Shown here one piece after another: positions 1-11,282 of a stretch of DNA of 64,000 nucleotides. Made by a program: the position numbers and the translations under genes. Within the stretch, counting starts at the first letter, position 1, and every line of letters begins with the position of its first letter. This DNA is from Elephas maximus indicus (Eukaryota > Chordata > Mammalia > Proboscidea > Elephantidae). The notes beneath the pieces are model-generated. The model searched no databases and was not told the origin of the DNA. It saw only the letters and a list, made by a program, of their open reading frames with translations. The stretch lies in assembly GCF_024166365.1 (NCBI RefSeq), contig NC_064842.1, positions 12,247,001 to 12,311,000 on the forward strand, in the 5' to 3' direction.

Positions 1-415
1 CAACAATTTCATTGTACACTGAACACAAAATCAAGGGAAGGAGTACACCCTAAAATAAGTTTTGGAAAATGGCCAAAACTTGTATGGCAGTCAAAATGAC
101 CATGTGCTTCACACATAGCTTTTTGAGCATGACATCTATGATCACTGGAAAAAGGAAGTTAATGGATAAACTCAGAAAGCTTTCCACTGCAATCCAATAG
201 ACACCCTTTATGACACTTTCATATATTGGATGACAGTTGCTCAAATACTACTAAATGCATTCCATTCATAAATTAAAATGTTCTTCCTCACTATTTTGAA
301 TAACTGTGTCATAATCCACAGCCCAAAGATTAGATACACCTGAAAATTCACTAGAAAAGATATTTCTTAACTTCATCAAAATGGACCTCACTAGTTTTTG
401 TTCACCTCTGACATG
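1..415. other. unassigned AT-rich sequence with minus-strand ORF remnants
   Basis: No known family is recognised. On the minus strand two short open stretches (448-266 and 244-50) lie in different frames. The first appears to stay open across the LTR insertion point at 421 if the LTR is removed, reaching to about base 1010. This could be the wreck of a processed pseudogene or chance. I could not match the peptide to a family. Confidence 0.3.
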
Positions 416-420
416 ACAGG

Positions 421-940
421 TGTCATGGATTGAATTATGTCCCCCCAAAAATGTGTGTATCGACTTGGTTAGGCCATGATTTCAGTATTGTGTGGTTGTC
501 CTCCGTTTCATGATTGTAGTTTTATGTTGAGAGGATTAGGGTGGGATTGTAACACCACCCTCACTCAGGTCACCTCCCTGATCCAAGGTAAACTGAGTTT
601 CCCTGGGGTGTGGCCTGCACCACCTTTTATCTCTCAAGAGATAAAAGGAAAGGGAAGCAAGAAGAGACCTCATATCACCAAGAAAGCAGCACCAGGAGCA
701 GAGCACGTCCTCTGGGCCTGGGGTCCCTGCGCCTGAGAAGCTCCTCAACTAGGGGAAGATTGAGGACAGGGACCTTCCTCCAGAGCCAACAGAGAAAGAA
801 AGCTTTCTCCGGGAGCTGATGCCCTGAATATGGATTTGTAACCTACTAGTCGGTTTTAAACTGGGAGAAAATAAATTTCTCTTTGTTAAAGCCATCCACT
901 CATGGCGTTTCTGTTATGGCAGCACTAGATGACCAAAACA
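421..940 (+). mobile_element. solo LTR, MaLR/ERVL-like
   Basis: The element starts TGTCATGGATTGAATTATG and ends GATGACCAAAACA, so it has the TG...CA ends of an LTR. A 5-bp target duplication 'acagg' flanks it (416-420 and 941-945). The 3' part has an AATAAA signal (near 870) and the typical 'ataaatttct...gttaaagcc' and 'gttatggcagcactagatga' end shared with MaLR LTRs. No internal viral sequence is attached, so it is a solo LTR. A sister copy lies at 16082-16600 and an antisense one at 12904-13617. Confidence 0.8.
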
Positions 941-1100
941 ACAGGTGTCAAGCTTTCTGGATCTAAATGTACACCTACGGGGAGGAGGCATCAGCCTCAG
1001 ACGTGTGACAGCTCCTGATCCCATTTTGTACAATCCATTCTAGCCATAAAAATTAAAAGTTTATGCGTATTTTCCACAGACCTTTAATTTACAATCTAGA

Positions 1101-1326
1101 GCAAGGGTCAGCAGTCTTTTTCTGTAAAGAGCCAGATGGTAAATACTTTAGGCTTGTAGACCTAATGTTTCTGTGGTAGCTACTCAACTCTGCTATTGTA
1201 GCATGAAATCAGCTATAGGCCATACAAAAATGAATAAACCTGTTTGGTTTTTGATATAACTTTATTTAGAAAAACAGGTGTTAGCTGGATTTGGTCTGTG
1301 GGTCTTAAGTTTGCCAATCCCTGCTC
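1101..1326. mobile_element. hAT-Charlie-type non-autonomous DNA transposon
   Basis: The two ends form imperfect inverted repeats ('agggtcagcagtctttttct' against 'aagtttgccaatccctg'). The body carries the characteristic 'gtaaagagccagatggtaaat' and 'aactttatttagaaaaacag' segments of the common mammalian 'ggtcggcaaact' family. It is diverged and non-coding. The exact subfamily name is not claimed. Confidence 0.7.
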
Positions 1327-1889
1327 TAAAGTAATAATATTTCTGTTCACAGTAAAACTTTAGTGGGGCTGTATAAGCCAATCGATCAATTAAAAAACAA
1401 TTGTAAAGATACATAATCATATTAGTGACTATTTTTTAATCCAAAAAGAGATCTAGTAAAAAATAATTACTGAAGTCATCATAAATCTCAGTCATTGTGA
1501 TAGACACAGGCTCTGCGCTGCTTCTCCTGTATGCTAATATAATTAGAAGGAGTCAATGCTAAGGAGAAATTTTGCTATTCTAGACCAGAGAAAAGTGATT
1601 TTAATGGGGAGAATGAGATCAGCCATCATTGTCGATGATGTATATTTACCTAATTACATTTATTATCCTAATGACTCTGTATAGTGAGTCACAAACTATA
1701 TTCCCCTAATTTCTAACGGAGAAATGTGCTTTTGTAAAGAATAAAGAAGCTGCATACATTCCAAATAATTTAAAATGTATCCGCGAATTGGCTATTCATA
1801 TAAAGAAAAAATAATACAACTGATTCAGATTTAAATTTAAGTTAGTGTAGAAGAAGGAACAAATGTAGGAATAGAACAGTGTAAGACTC
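1327..1889. other. unassigned intergenic sequence
   Basis: This is AT-rich DNA between the hAT element and the RTE copy. I recognise no gene, RNA gene or repeat in it. Confidence 0.4.
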
Positions 1890-1895
1890 CTCTTG

Positions 1896-3500
1896 CTGTT
1901 GTTATTAGGTGCCGTCGAGTTGCTTCCTACTCATAGCGACCCTATGTACAAAAGAAAAAAACACCGCCCAGTCCTGTGCCATCCTCACAATCATTTCTAT
2001 GCTTGAGCTCATTGTTGCAGCCACTGTATCAATCCAGCTCGTTGAGGGTCTGCCTGTTTTTCCCTGATCCTTTACCAAGCATGATATCCTTCTCCAGGGA
2101 CTGGTCTGTCCTGATAACATGTTCCAGGTGTGTAAGACATAATCTCACCATCCTTGCATCTAAGGAGCATTCTAGCTGTATTTCTTCCAAGACAGATTTG
2201 TTCATTCTTTTGACAGACCATGGCATATTCAATATTCTTCACCAACAAATCAAAGGCGTCAATTCTTCTTCCATCTTCCTTATTCATTGTTCAGCTTTCA
2301 CGTGCATATGAGGTGATTGAAAATACCATGGCTCGGTTCAGGCACACCTTAGTCTTCAGGGTGACATCTTTGCATTTTTAACACTTTAAAGAGGTCTTTT
2401 ACAGCAGATTTGCCCAGTGCAATGTGTCTTTTGATTTCTTGACTGCTGCTTCCATGGGTGTTGGTAGTGGATTCAACTAAAATGAAACCCTTGACAACTT
2501 CAATCTTTTCTCCGTTCGTCATGATGTTACTCATTGGTCCAGCTGTGAGGATTTTTGTTTTCTTTATGTTGAGGTGTAATCCACACTGAAGGCTGTAGTC
2601 TTTGATGTTTATTGGTAAGTGCTTCAATCCTCTCCACTTTACTGCAAGCAAGGTTGTGTCATCTGCATAATGCAGGCTGTTAATGAGTCTTCCTCCAATC
2701 CTTATGCTCTGTTCTTCTTCGTATAGTCCAGCTTCTCAGATTATTTGCTCAGCATACAGATTGAAAAAGTATGGTGGAATAACACAATCCAGACGCACAC
2801 ATTTCCTGACTTTAAACCACTCGGTATCCCCTTGTTCTGTTCGAACAGCTGCCTCTTGATCTGTGTACATGTTCCTCATGAGCACAATTACTGTTCTGGA
2901 ATTCCCATTCTTCACAATGTTACCCATAATTTGTTATGATCCACACAGTCAAATGCCTTAGCATAGTCAATAAAACACAGGTAAATATCCTTCTGGTATT
3001 CTCTGCTTTCACCCAGGATTCATCTGACATCAGCAGTGATATCCCTGGTTCCACATCCTCTTCTGAATCCTGCTTGAATTTCTGGCAATTCCCTGTCAAC
3101 GTACTGCTACAGTTGCTTTTGAATGATCTTCAGCAAAATTTTACTTAGATGTGGTATTAATGATATTGTTTGATAATTTCCATATTCGGTGAGATCACCT
3201 TTCTTGAGAGTAGGCATAAACATGAATCTCTTCCAGTCCGTTGGCCAAGTAGCTGTCTTCCAAACTTCTTGGCATAGACGAGTGAGCACTTCCAGTGCTG
3301 CATCTGTTTGTTAAAACCTCTTGAATGGTATTCTGTGAATTCTTGGAGCCTTGTTTTTCGGCAATGCCTTCAGTGTAGCTTGGACCTCTTCCTTCAGTAC
3401 CATCAGTTCCTGATCGTATGCTACCTTCTGAAATGGCTGAACGTCAACCAATTCTTTTTGCTGTAGTGACTCTGTGTATTTCTTCCATCTTCTTTTGATG
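1896..3500 (-). mobile_element. RTE/BovB-like LINE, 5'-truncated
   Basis: Antisense copy. Its 3' tail faces left (1896, 'gttattaggtgccgtcgag' read on +) and it stops on the right in the linker upstream of the reverse transcriptase region. It aligns along its length with the fuller copy at 4779-8013. The ORF is broken into short pieces on the minus strand (for example 2349-2651 and 2736-2927). A 6-bp direct repeat 'ctcttg' (1890-1895 and 3501-3506) is the likely target duplication. Confidence 0.88.
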
Positions 3501-3506
3501 CTCTTG

Positions 3507-4770
3507 GAGGAGGAAAATACACATTTAGAAATATGACACTTCCTTTAATTGGTATGAGAAAATTTCTTTAATTAGAAAAAAATTATAAAGGAAAATACCT
3601 TGGGTCTACAAGACATTTCATTTTTTTTTTTTAAGGTTGATATTATAATCCTCTCCATGTAGCTGATAAGAGAAGCTACCGACTACAGAGTATTTACAAC
3701 CATAGGTGCTAAACAATTTGCTAACTAATCAGATTTTCTCAAAAGTCTCAAGCAGTGCATCTCAACTGGGAGGGTGGTACCATCCCTACTAAGGTGAGTC
3801 TGGAAACGCATGGGGACAATTTTTATTTTGTGACGAAAACCATGGGATGCTACTAAAATTTCACGGCCAGCACCAGGGGTGCTGTATATCCGGCAGCTGT
3901 TAGGAATTTCCCATGAAAGGGCCAATGGAGCTCCAGCGAGAAACATTTGTCTAAATAAGTAAAATCCTCTGGCCCCTTGCTCAGCTGCAACTGGGCTTTC
4001 CTAGGACTCAGTCGGAAGGGATAAGCTCCCCCAGGCAGGCAAACTATTTTACTATTCACTTACATGTATTCTTCATTCCTTTATGCTTGTCAAGAATAGT
4101 AAATATGTTTAAAGTAATTATGGGAAATAACGAAAGTGTGCCTCGTGTAGGCACACAGTAATGACTCACAGCGTATACTCTATTACAGACTTCAGATTCC
4201 TCTGACGTGACAATGCAGTCTCAGCTATCCTGACAAAACCTCAACCTCTGATCACAAAACAAGCGAAACATTTTGGTTTTCGAGATAGCCATCGCCATTC
4301 TTCCTCTTTTCTGCAGGAGTTCCAAGACAGCTTGACCCGAAGTATTTTAAATCCTAAAGCACAATTTTGAGCTTTTCTTTTCTTTTAAGTAAATGTATAC
4401 AAAAATAACACACAGATATCTATAAATACATGGTATGGGTCTGGTGTTAGTTTTCAATCCTTACTTTCTAGAGCTGTGCTGTAGTCTGAGTTGTGATATT
4501 CTGCAAGTGTAAAATGCACACCAGGTTTCGAGCACTTCATGTGAAAAAAAAGATGTAAAATGTCTCATTCAGGATTTTTATATTGATTGCAAGTTGAAAT
4601 AAGAATATTTGGGATATATTAAATAATATGTATATTACAATTAATATCACCTGTTCTTACCTTTTAAATGTGACTTGTAGAAAATTTTAAATTCCGCATG
4701 TAGCATGCGTCGTATCTCTATTGGACGGCATCATCCTAGGGAATCATTAAAAAGTGAGGGAAATATCACG
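3507..4770. other. intergenic DNA, one possible hAT remnant
   Basis: Bases about 3752-3960 resemble an old hAT (MER-type) fragment: 'tctcaactgggagggtgg', then 'gctgttaggaatttccc'. The rest is AT-rich and unassigned. No coding evidence is seen. Confidence 0.35.
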
Positions 4771-5079
4771 TCATGTTTGTTGTTGTTGTTGTTAGGTGCC
4801 GTCAAGTTGGTTCTGAGTCATAGAGACCCTATGCACAGCAGAACGAAATACTGCCCGGTCCTGCGCAATCCTTACAATCCTTGTTATGCTTGAGCTCATT
4901 ATTGCAGCCGCTGTGTCAATCCACCTCGTTGAGGGTCTTCCTCTTTTCCGCTGACCCTGTACTCTACCAAGCATGATGTCCTTCTCCAGGGACTGATCCC
5001 TCCTGACAACATGTCCAAAGTATGTAAGACACAGTCTCGCCATCCTTGCTTCTAAGGAGCATTCTAGTTGAACTTCTTC

Positions 5080-6321
5080 TCAGACAGATTTGTTCGTTCT
5101 TTTGGCAGTCCATGGTATATTCAATATTCTTTGCCAACACCACAATTCATCGGTGTCAACTCTTCTTTGGTCTTCCTTATTCATTGTCCAGCTTTCACAT
5201 GCATATGATGTGACTGAAAACACCATGGCTTGGGTCAGGCACACCTTAGTCTTCAGGGTGACATCTTTGCTCTTCAACACTTTGAAGAGGTCCTTTGCAA
5301 CAGATTTGCCCAATGCAATGCGTCTTTTGATTTCCTGACTGCTGCTTCCATGGCTGTTGATTGTGGATCCCAGTAAAATGAAATCCTTGACAACTTCAAT
5401 CTTTTCTCCATGTATCATGATGTTGCTCATTGGTCCAGTTGTGAGGATTTTTGTTTTCTTTATGTTGAGGTGTAATCCATACTGAAGGCTGTGGTCTTTG
5501 ATCTTCATTAGTAAGTGCTTCAAGTCCTCTTCACTTTCAGCAAGCAAGGTTGTGTCATCTGCATAACGCAGGTTGTTAATGAGTCTTCCTCCAATCCTGA
5601 TGCCCCGTTCTTCTTCATATAGTCCGGCTTCTGGTATTATTTGCTCAGCATACAGATTAAATAGGTATGGTGAAAGAATACAACCCTGACGCACACCTTT
5701 CCTGACTTTAAACCAATCAGTATCCCCTTGTTCTGCTGGAACAACTGCCTCTTGATCTATGTAAAGGTTCCTCAAGAGCACAATTAAGTGTTCTGGAATT
5801 CCCTTTCTTCTCAGTGTTGTCCATAGTTTGTTATGATCCGTACAATCAAATGCCTTTGCATAATCAATAAAACACAGGTAAACATCTTTCTGGTATTCTC
5901 TGCTTTCAGCCAAGATCCATCTGACATCAGCAATGATATCCCTGGTTCCATGTCCTCTTCTGAAACCAGCCTGAATTTCTGGCAGTTCCCTGTCAATATA
6001 CTGCTGTAGCCGTTTTTGAATGGTCTTCAGCAGAATTTTGCTTGCTTGTGATATTAATGATATTGTTCTATAATTTCCACATTCGGTTGGATCACCTTTC
6101 TTCGGAATAGGCATAAATATGGATCTCTTCCAATCAGTTGGCCAGGAAGCTGTCTTCCATATTTCTTGGCAGAGACGAGTGAGCACCTCCAGCGCTGCAT
6201 CTATTTGTTGAAACATCTCAATTGATATTCCATCAATTCCTAGAGCCTTGTTTTCCGCCAATGCCTTCAGAGCAGCTTGGACTTCTTCCTTCAGTACCAT
6301 CAGTTCCTGATCATATGCCAC
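5080..6321 (-). pseudogene. RTE reverse transcriptase ORF fragment, 413 codons
   Basis: This open stretch holds the RT domain of the 4779-8013 RTE. Visible motifs, in order, are 'FMPIPKKGDPTECGNYR' (finger region), 'FIDYAKAFD' (motif A with catalytic Asp), 'RQGCILSPYLFNLYAEQI' (motif B), 'LRYADDTTLL' (motif C, YADD) and 'FILLGSTI' after it. All catalytic Asp residues are present, so this is the least damaged RT in the window. The methionine at 6321 is internal; the true protein would start in the endonuclease, now out of frame. It is transposon coding sequence, not a host gene. Confidence 0.92.
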
Positions 6322-7361
6322 CTCTCGAAATGGTTGAACATCGACTAATTCTTTTTAGTATAATGACTCTGTGTATTCCTTCCATCTTCTTTTGATGCTT
6401 CCTGTGTTGCTTAATATTTTCCCCATGGAATCCTTCACTATCGCAACTCGAGGCTTGAATTTTTTCTTCAGTTCTTTCAGCTTGAGAAACACCGAGCGTG
6501 TTCTTCCCTTTTGGTTTTCCATCTCCAGCTCTTTGCACATGTCAAAATACTTTACTTTGTCTTTTTGAGAGGCCCTTTGAAATCTTCTGTTCAGTTCTTT
6601 TACTTCATCAATTCTTCCTTTTGCTTTAGCTGCTCGACGCTCAAGAGCAAGTTTCAGAGTCTCCTCTGACATCCATCTTGGTCTTTTCTTTCTTTCCTGT
6701 CTTTCAATGACCTCTTGCTTTCTTCATGGATGATGTCCTTGATGTCATTCCACAGCTCGTCTGGTCTTCGGTCACTAGTGTTCAATGTGTCAAATCTATT
6801 CTTCAGGTGGTCTCTAAATTCAGGTGGGATATACTCAAGGTCATATTTTGGCTCTCGTGGACTTGCTCTGATTTTCTTCAGTTTCAGCTTGAACTTGCAT
6901 ATGAGCAATTGATGGTCTGTTCCACAGTCGGTCCCTGGCCTTGTTCTGACTGATGATATTGAGCTTTTCCATTGTCTCTTTCCACAGATGTAGTCAATTT
7001 GATTTCTGTGTGTTCCATCTGGTGACCAGGTCCATGTGTATAGTCACCGTTTATGTTGGTGAAAGAAGGTATTTTCAATGAAGAAATCGTTGGTCTTGCA
7101 AAATTCTATCATTCAATCTCCGGCATTCTTTCTGTCACCAAGGCCATATTTTCCAACTACTGATCCTTCTTGTTTCCAACTTTCGCATTCCAATTGCCAG
7201 TAATTATCGATGCATCTTGATTGCATGTTCGATCAATTTCAGACTGCAGCAGCTGATAAAAATCTTTTATTTCCTCATCTTTGGCCCTAGTGGTTGGTGC
7301 GTAAATTCGAATAATAGTCATATTAACTGGTCTTCCTTGTAGGTGTATGGATATTATCCTA

Positions 7362-7814
7362 TCACTGACAGCAATTGTACTTCAGGATAGGTCTTGAAAT
7401 GTTCTTTTTGACGATGAATGCAACACCATTTCTCTTCGAGTTGTCATTCCCAGCATAGTAGACTATATGATTGTCTGATTCAAAATGGCCAATACTAGTC
7501 CATTTCAGCTCACTAATGCCTAGGATATCGATGTTTACACGTACTATTTCATTTTTGATGATTTCCAATTTTCCTAGATTCATACTTCGTACATTCCAGG
7601 TTCCGATTATTAATGGATGTTTGCAGCTGTTTCTTCTCATTTTGAGTCGTGCCACATCAGCAAATGAAGGTCCCGAAAGCTTTACTCCATCCACATCGTT
7701 ATGGTCGACTCTACTTTGAGGAGGCAGCTCTTCCCCAGTCATCTTTTGAGTGTCTTCCAATTTGGGGGGCTCATCTTCCAGCACTATATCAGACAATGTT
7801 CTGCTGCTATTCAT
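7362..7814 (-). pseudogene. RTE endonuclease N-terminal ORF fragment
   Basis: This 150-codon minus-strand ORF contains 'IGTWNVRSMN' and 'GISELKW' (APE-like endonuclease motifs with the catalytic Glu) and 'RNGVAFIVKK'. That is the start of the endonuclease domain of RTE LINEs. The first 70 codons or so are the leader seen before the domain. A stop or frameshift near 7362 cuts it off from the rest, which reappears in other frames at 7078-6884 and 6908-6654. Confidence 0.88.
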
Positions 7815-8021
7815 AAAGTTTTCACTGGCTAATGCTTTTCAGAAGTAGACTGCCGGGTCCTTCTCCCTAGTCTTTCTTAGTCTGGAAGCTCAGCTGAAAC
7901 CTGTCCTCCATGGGTGAGCCTGCTGGTATCTGAATACCAGTGGCATAGCTTCCAGCATCACAGCAATACACAAGCTTCCACAGTACGACAAACTGACAGA
8001 CACGTGGGGGAGATCATGTTT

Positions 8022-8465
8022 AGAGTTCTCTAATATTCTGGTTTGACGTCATCCTTTGGTCCTCTTAGTAATCCATACAGTTTAGCATCTCATATTGATT
8101 TAGATGGCAACGAGCTTCTGTACTTATTGCGGGAAACCCTTTCTATATACAGTTGCTTAGTAGCCACACTTGAGTACAGTTGTCATCAGCGGTATAAATG
8201 TTCCTGTTCCTAATTTCATCCTGCATGTATCAATTAAAATGCTACAGATTCGGTATGTTTGTTTTGTCCCAGTGCATGATCTGTAAAAGGTCTGCTGTGA
8301 TTGTCTGTCACTTCCAAGAACATATTCTTTTTTCCCCTCTCAGTTTTTAGTGTCTCCTCCAGGAGGTGCTTTTGATTGACTCGCGTAGCTTGGGAGGGTG
8401 TTACTGGCCATTCTGTCTTTTAGTGAGAAGGGATCCGTTTCTAGCCTAGGTGCTATCCAAAACAA
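8022..8465. other. unassigned intergenic sequence
   Basis: I recognise no repeat family, gene or RNA gene between the full-length RTE and the RTE-derived element. Confidence 0.4.
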
Positions 8466-8870
8466 CCTCCTGTCTGTCAGTTTGTCATACTGTAGTAGTT
8501 TGCTTGTTCCTGTGATACTGGAAGCTATGGCACCAATTCTTCAAATACCAGCAGGGTCACCCATAGTAGACAGGTTTCAGCAGAGCTTCCAAACTAAGAC
8601 AGACTAGGAAGAAAGGCCTGGTGATCTACTAGAAATTAGCCAGTGAAAACCTTATGGATCACAGTAGAATGTATTGTCTGGTATGGCGCTAGAACACGAG
8701 TCCCCTAGGCTGGAACGCACTACACAATAGTTGTAACACTGGATTCAAACATACCGGAGATCTAGAAGACGGTACAGTACTGGGCAACATTTTGTTCTGT
8801 TATGTATAGTGTCTCCATGAGTTAGAGTCGACTCAAAAACAACTAATACCCACAACAACTATGTAAAAAG
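8466..8870 (+). mobile_element. RTE internal-deletion derivative (5' region joined to 3' tail)
   Basis: The first 250 bases or so align with the 5' UTR and ORF start of the RTE (compare reverse complement of 8000-7720): 'ctgtctgtcagtttgtcata', 'ctggaagctatgg', 'aaataccagcagggtcaccc', 'ttagccagtgaaaac'. The sequence then jumps straight to the RTE 3' end ('actgggcaacattttgttct' to 'gtcgactcaaaaacaactaa'). The whole endonuclease and RT region is missing. This is the architecture of a non-autonomous element mobilised by RTE, or a one-off deletion. Confidence 0.72.
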
Positions 8871-9040
8871 TCTCCCCAAAAGACTTTTTTTTTAGGTCTA
8901 AAAGCATGGATTCTCTGAGACTTGTTGTACATCAGCCATCACTGTTGGCTGTAATAGCCTGGGGTTTTGCTGTTTGATTATTTAAACAACATAAATGGGC
9001 AACATTTTTATGTATTATCTCATTTGCTTCTTATAGAAAC

Positions 9041-9197
9041 ATTATGTTGTTGCTGTTAGGTGTGGTCCAGTCAGTTTCAACTCATAGCGACTCTGTCCAC
9101 AAAAGAACAAAACACTGACCTGTCCTACACTGTCCTCACAATTGTTGCTATGCTTGAGCCCCTTGTTGCAGCCACTGTGTCAGGCCATCTCATTGAG
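9041..9197 (-). mobile_element. RTE LINE 3' end, strongly 5'-truncated
   Basis: Only about 155 bases of the RTE 3' end are present, antisense, from 'gttgttgctgttaggtgtgg' to 'tctcattgagggcc'. It matches 1896-2050 and 4779-4935. It abuts an old MIR on the right. Confidence 0.8.
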
Positions 9198-9345
9198 GGC
9201 CATTAGGAAACACCATAGAGTTTTAATTACCCTCAATTTTATAGATGAGAAATCTGAGACTCAGAAATGTTACCGACTTGCCTTAGGCCACACTATTAGA
9301 TTTCTGATTCCTAGTTTAATGCTTTGGATTGCATTCCTCGCCTCC
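9198..9345 (-). mobile_element. MIR SINE, antisense
   Basis: The block 'tttatagatgagaaatctga', 'gactcagaaatgtta', 'cttgccttaggccacac' is the well-known antisense MIR signature ('tttacagatgaggaaactga...cttgcccaaggtcacac'). It is diverged, as expected for this ancient SINE. Confidence 0.75.
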
Positions 9346-9918
9346 TCTGTTGTCCTGGTAAGGAAGTAATTCATATCTGAAAACAAAGTGGACAAAGCCA
9401 AACAGTCTGCGCTATGGGAATTGAGTCGTACAGGCCCCACCCTGGAATCTGTCCGGCATTAGTTTCAAAGCACCAAATATTTGACTTCTGTAAACATACT
9501 GCCAAAGTAAATTTAGACAGAACCGGAAGCAGGAAGTTATATATAAACCTATATATTATAGTGGCAATTTCAGATGTTTGTATTTCTTTCCTTGTACATT
9601 AGAGATTGGGATAGTATTTGTCAGGACTAGTACATGCTGATAACAGACTTTTCCTTGTGTTTGACTCACTCCCAGTGAAACATTCCCTTTGACATGTGTG
9701 GGAGGGATTTAACCCTATTGGTCATGCCCAACGCAAAACTCCATCGTCTATTGGCTTTCAGAACAGGATACTTGCTTAAATTTCAGTTCAATTAGAATAT
9801 CTCTTCATTTAAAGTCTGAGAGCTTTCTGTTTTTCATTGTATCAATTCTAAATTCTTGTGTTTGATTTTCAAGGGTTTTCATAATCTGACCCACTCTAGC
9901 TACTCAAACTTACCTCCC
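9346..9918. other. unassigned intergenic sequence
   Basis: No repeat or coding signal is recognised here. Confidence 0.4.
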
Positions 9919-10088
9919 AAACCTGTTACCGTCAGATAGATACTGACTCATGGTGACCCCATGTGTATCAGAGTAGAACTGTGCTCCATAGGGGTTTCTT
10001 GGTTGTGATCTTTACTGAAGTAGATCTCGAAGCCTATCTTCCACAGCACTGTGGCGTGGGTGTGAACCACCAACCTTTAGGTTAGTGT
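9919..10088 (-). mobile_element. AfroSINE-type SINE, antisense, diverged
   Basis: It reads 'aaacctgttaccgtca...', then 'gagtagaactgtgctccata', then 'gaaccaccaacctttaggtt'. This is the reverse complement of the tRNA-derived SINE, of the subfamily with 'agagtagaactgtgctcc' and a long middle block. The 5' head is incomplete. Confidence 0.75.
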
Positions 10089-10101
10089 TGAGTTGTCCTT
10101 A

Positions 10102-10303
10102 TTGTTAGGTGCTGTCGAGTAGTCTTTCGACTCGGTGACCTCCTATGACAAAATAGAACTGCCCCATACAGTTTTCTAGGTAGTGGGAACCTTCACAAGA
10201 GCAGATCACCAGGCCTTTCTCCAACAGAGTGGCTGGGTGGGTTCAAACTGCCTACCTTTAGGTTAGCAACCGAGCACTTAGCCGGTGTGCCACCAGGGCT
10301 CCC
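10102..10303 (-). mobile_element. AfroSINE with an RTE-type 3' terminus
   Basis: An antisense, near-complete SINE runs from 'ttgttaggtgctgtcgagta' (its 3' end) to 'gtgccaccagggctccc' (its tRNA-like head). Unlike most copies, which end in 'ggcaatgggtttggttt', this one ends on its own strand in 'actcgacagcacctaacaa'. That is the same terminus as the RTE LINE copies. Confidence 0.8.
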
Positions 10304-10424
10304 TTAAGTTATTAGTAGAGCACAAAGCATTTGTGCCACCCACTACTCTAACAGGACCCTTTCACTCTAATTAGACTAGCTTTCCTTACTCTCTCTTAAA
10401 CATACTGCTTTCTGCTCTACCTTC

Positions 10425-10985
10425 TCTTTTTTTTTTTAATTGTAATTTAGGTGAAGTTTACAGAGCAAATTAGTTTCTCATTAAACAGTTAATACACAAA
10501 TTGTTTTGTGACATTGGCTGCCAACTCCGCCCTGTGTCAACACTCTCCCCTTCTCCACCCCAGGTTCCCTGTTTCCATTCCTCCAGTTTTGCTGTCCCTT
10601 CTTGCCCTCTCTTCTTTGCTTTTGGCCTGGTGTGCCCATCTTATCTCGTACACATGACTGACCTATGAAGCACGTCGCTCATGTGTGTTATTGTTGGCCC
10701 AACAGACATGTCTTATCTTTGGCTGAAGGGTGAACTTCAGGAGTGATAACTTAGTTAGAAGGGTGCCCAGGGGCCATTCTCTTGGGGTTTCTCCAGTCTC
10801 TGTCAGACCACCAAGCTTAATTTTTGTGTGTGTGTGAATTTCAATTTTGTTCTACATTTTTCTCCAGCTCTGTCCAGGACCCTCTACTGTGATCTCTACC
10901 AGTGCAGTCGGTGGTGGTAGCCGGGCACCATCTAGTTCTTTTGGGCTCAGGCTGGTGAAGGCTGTGGTAGTTGTGGTCCATTAGT
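10425..10985 (-). mobile_element. L1-type 3' UTR fragment, antisense
   Basis: It begins with a T run (10428-10438), the complement of a poly(A) tail, then 'aattgtaatttaggtgaagt'. Further in is 'ggctgaagggtgaacttcag', and 'gtagccgggcaccatctagt' near the right end. Part of it aligns in reverse orientation with the sense copy at 11283-11899. I infer an afrotherian L1 3' UTR from the tail, the lack of coding and the 5' truncation. Confidence 0.6.
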
Positions 10986-11282
10986 CTGCTCTGTCTTCTC
11001 TTCTGTTACTTTTTCACCTGCCCCCTCCTCTCTTTCTGTAACCTAAATCCCACCTGTCCTTCAAGACCTAGCACAAATCCTACCATTATTTACTTCCTTC
11101 TTTCTTTTACCTCTTTAGTGACTGGAAGCACGTGTTTTAGCACTTTGTTGTGTGACAGAACAGGGGTCTTAGTCCCTTTCGCCCCCTTCATACCTGTATT
11201 TCTCCTCGGTAAGAGAGGAGATCTGTATTAGCAAGAGAGATTTGTTTATCTTCTAGGTGTTTCCACTCCAAAGGCTATAATG
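10986..11282. other. unassigned spacer between two L1-type fragments
   Basis: C/T-rich sequence lies between oppositely oriented L1-type 3' ends. No gene is recognised. Confidence 0.35.

Larger units (their letters stand above)
4779..8013 (-). mobile_element. full-length RTE/BovB-like LINE, coding-defective
   Basis: This is a 3.2-kb antisense insertion flanked by an 8-bp duplication 'tcatgttt' (4771-4778 and 8014-8021). Read on the minus strand it has a 5' UTR (about 8013-7815), an apurinic-type endonuclease region (about 7650-6900), a linker, a reverse transcriptase (6321 to about 5080), and a 3' end closing in 'ggcacctaacaacaac'. The length matches that known for RTE/BovB elements, so this copy is not 5'-truncated. 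Frameshifts and stops separate the endonuclease from the RT, so it cannot be autonomous now. It is the best in-window reference for the other RTE pieces. Confidence 0.93.

Noticed and set aside
5080-6321. 413-codon reverse transcriptase ORF as a possible host or retron-like gene
   Set aside because: It lies inside a 3.2-kb RTE element bounded by target duplications, with many sister copies in the window. It is a transposon remnant.
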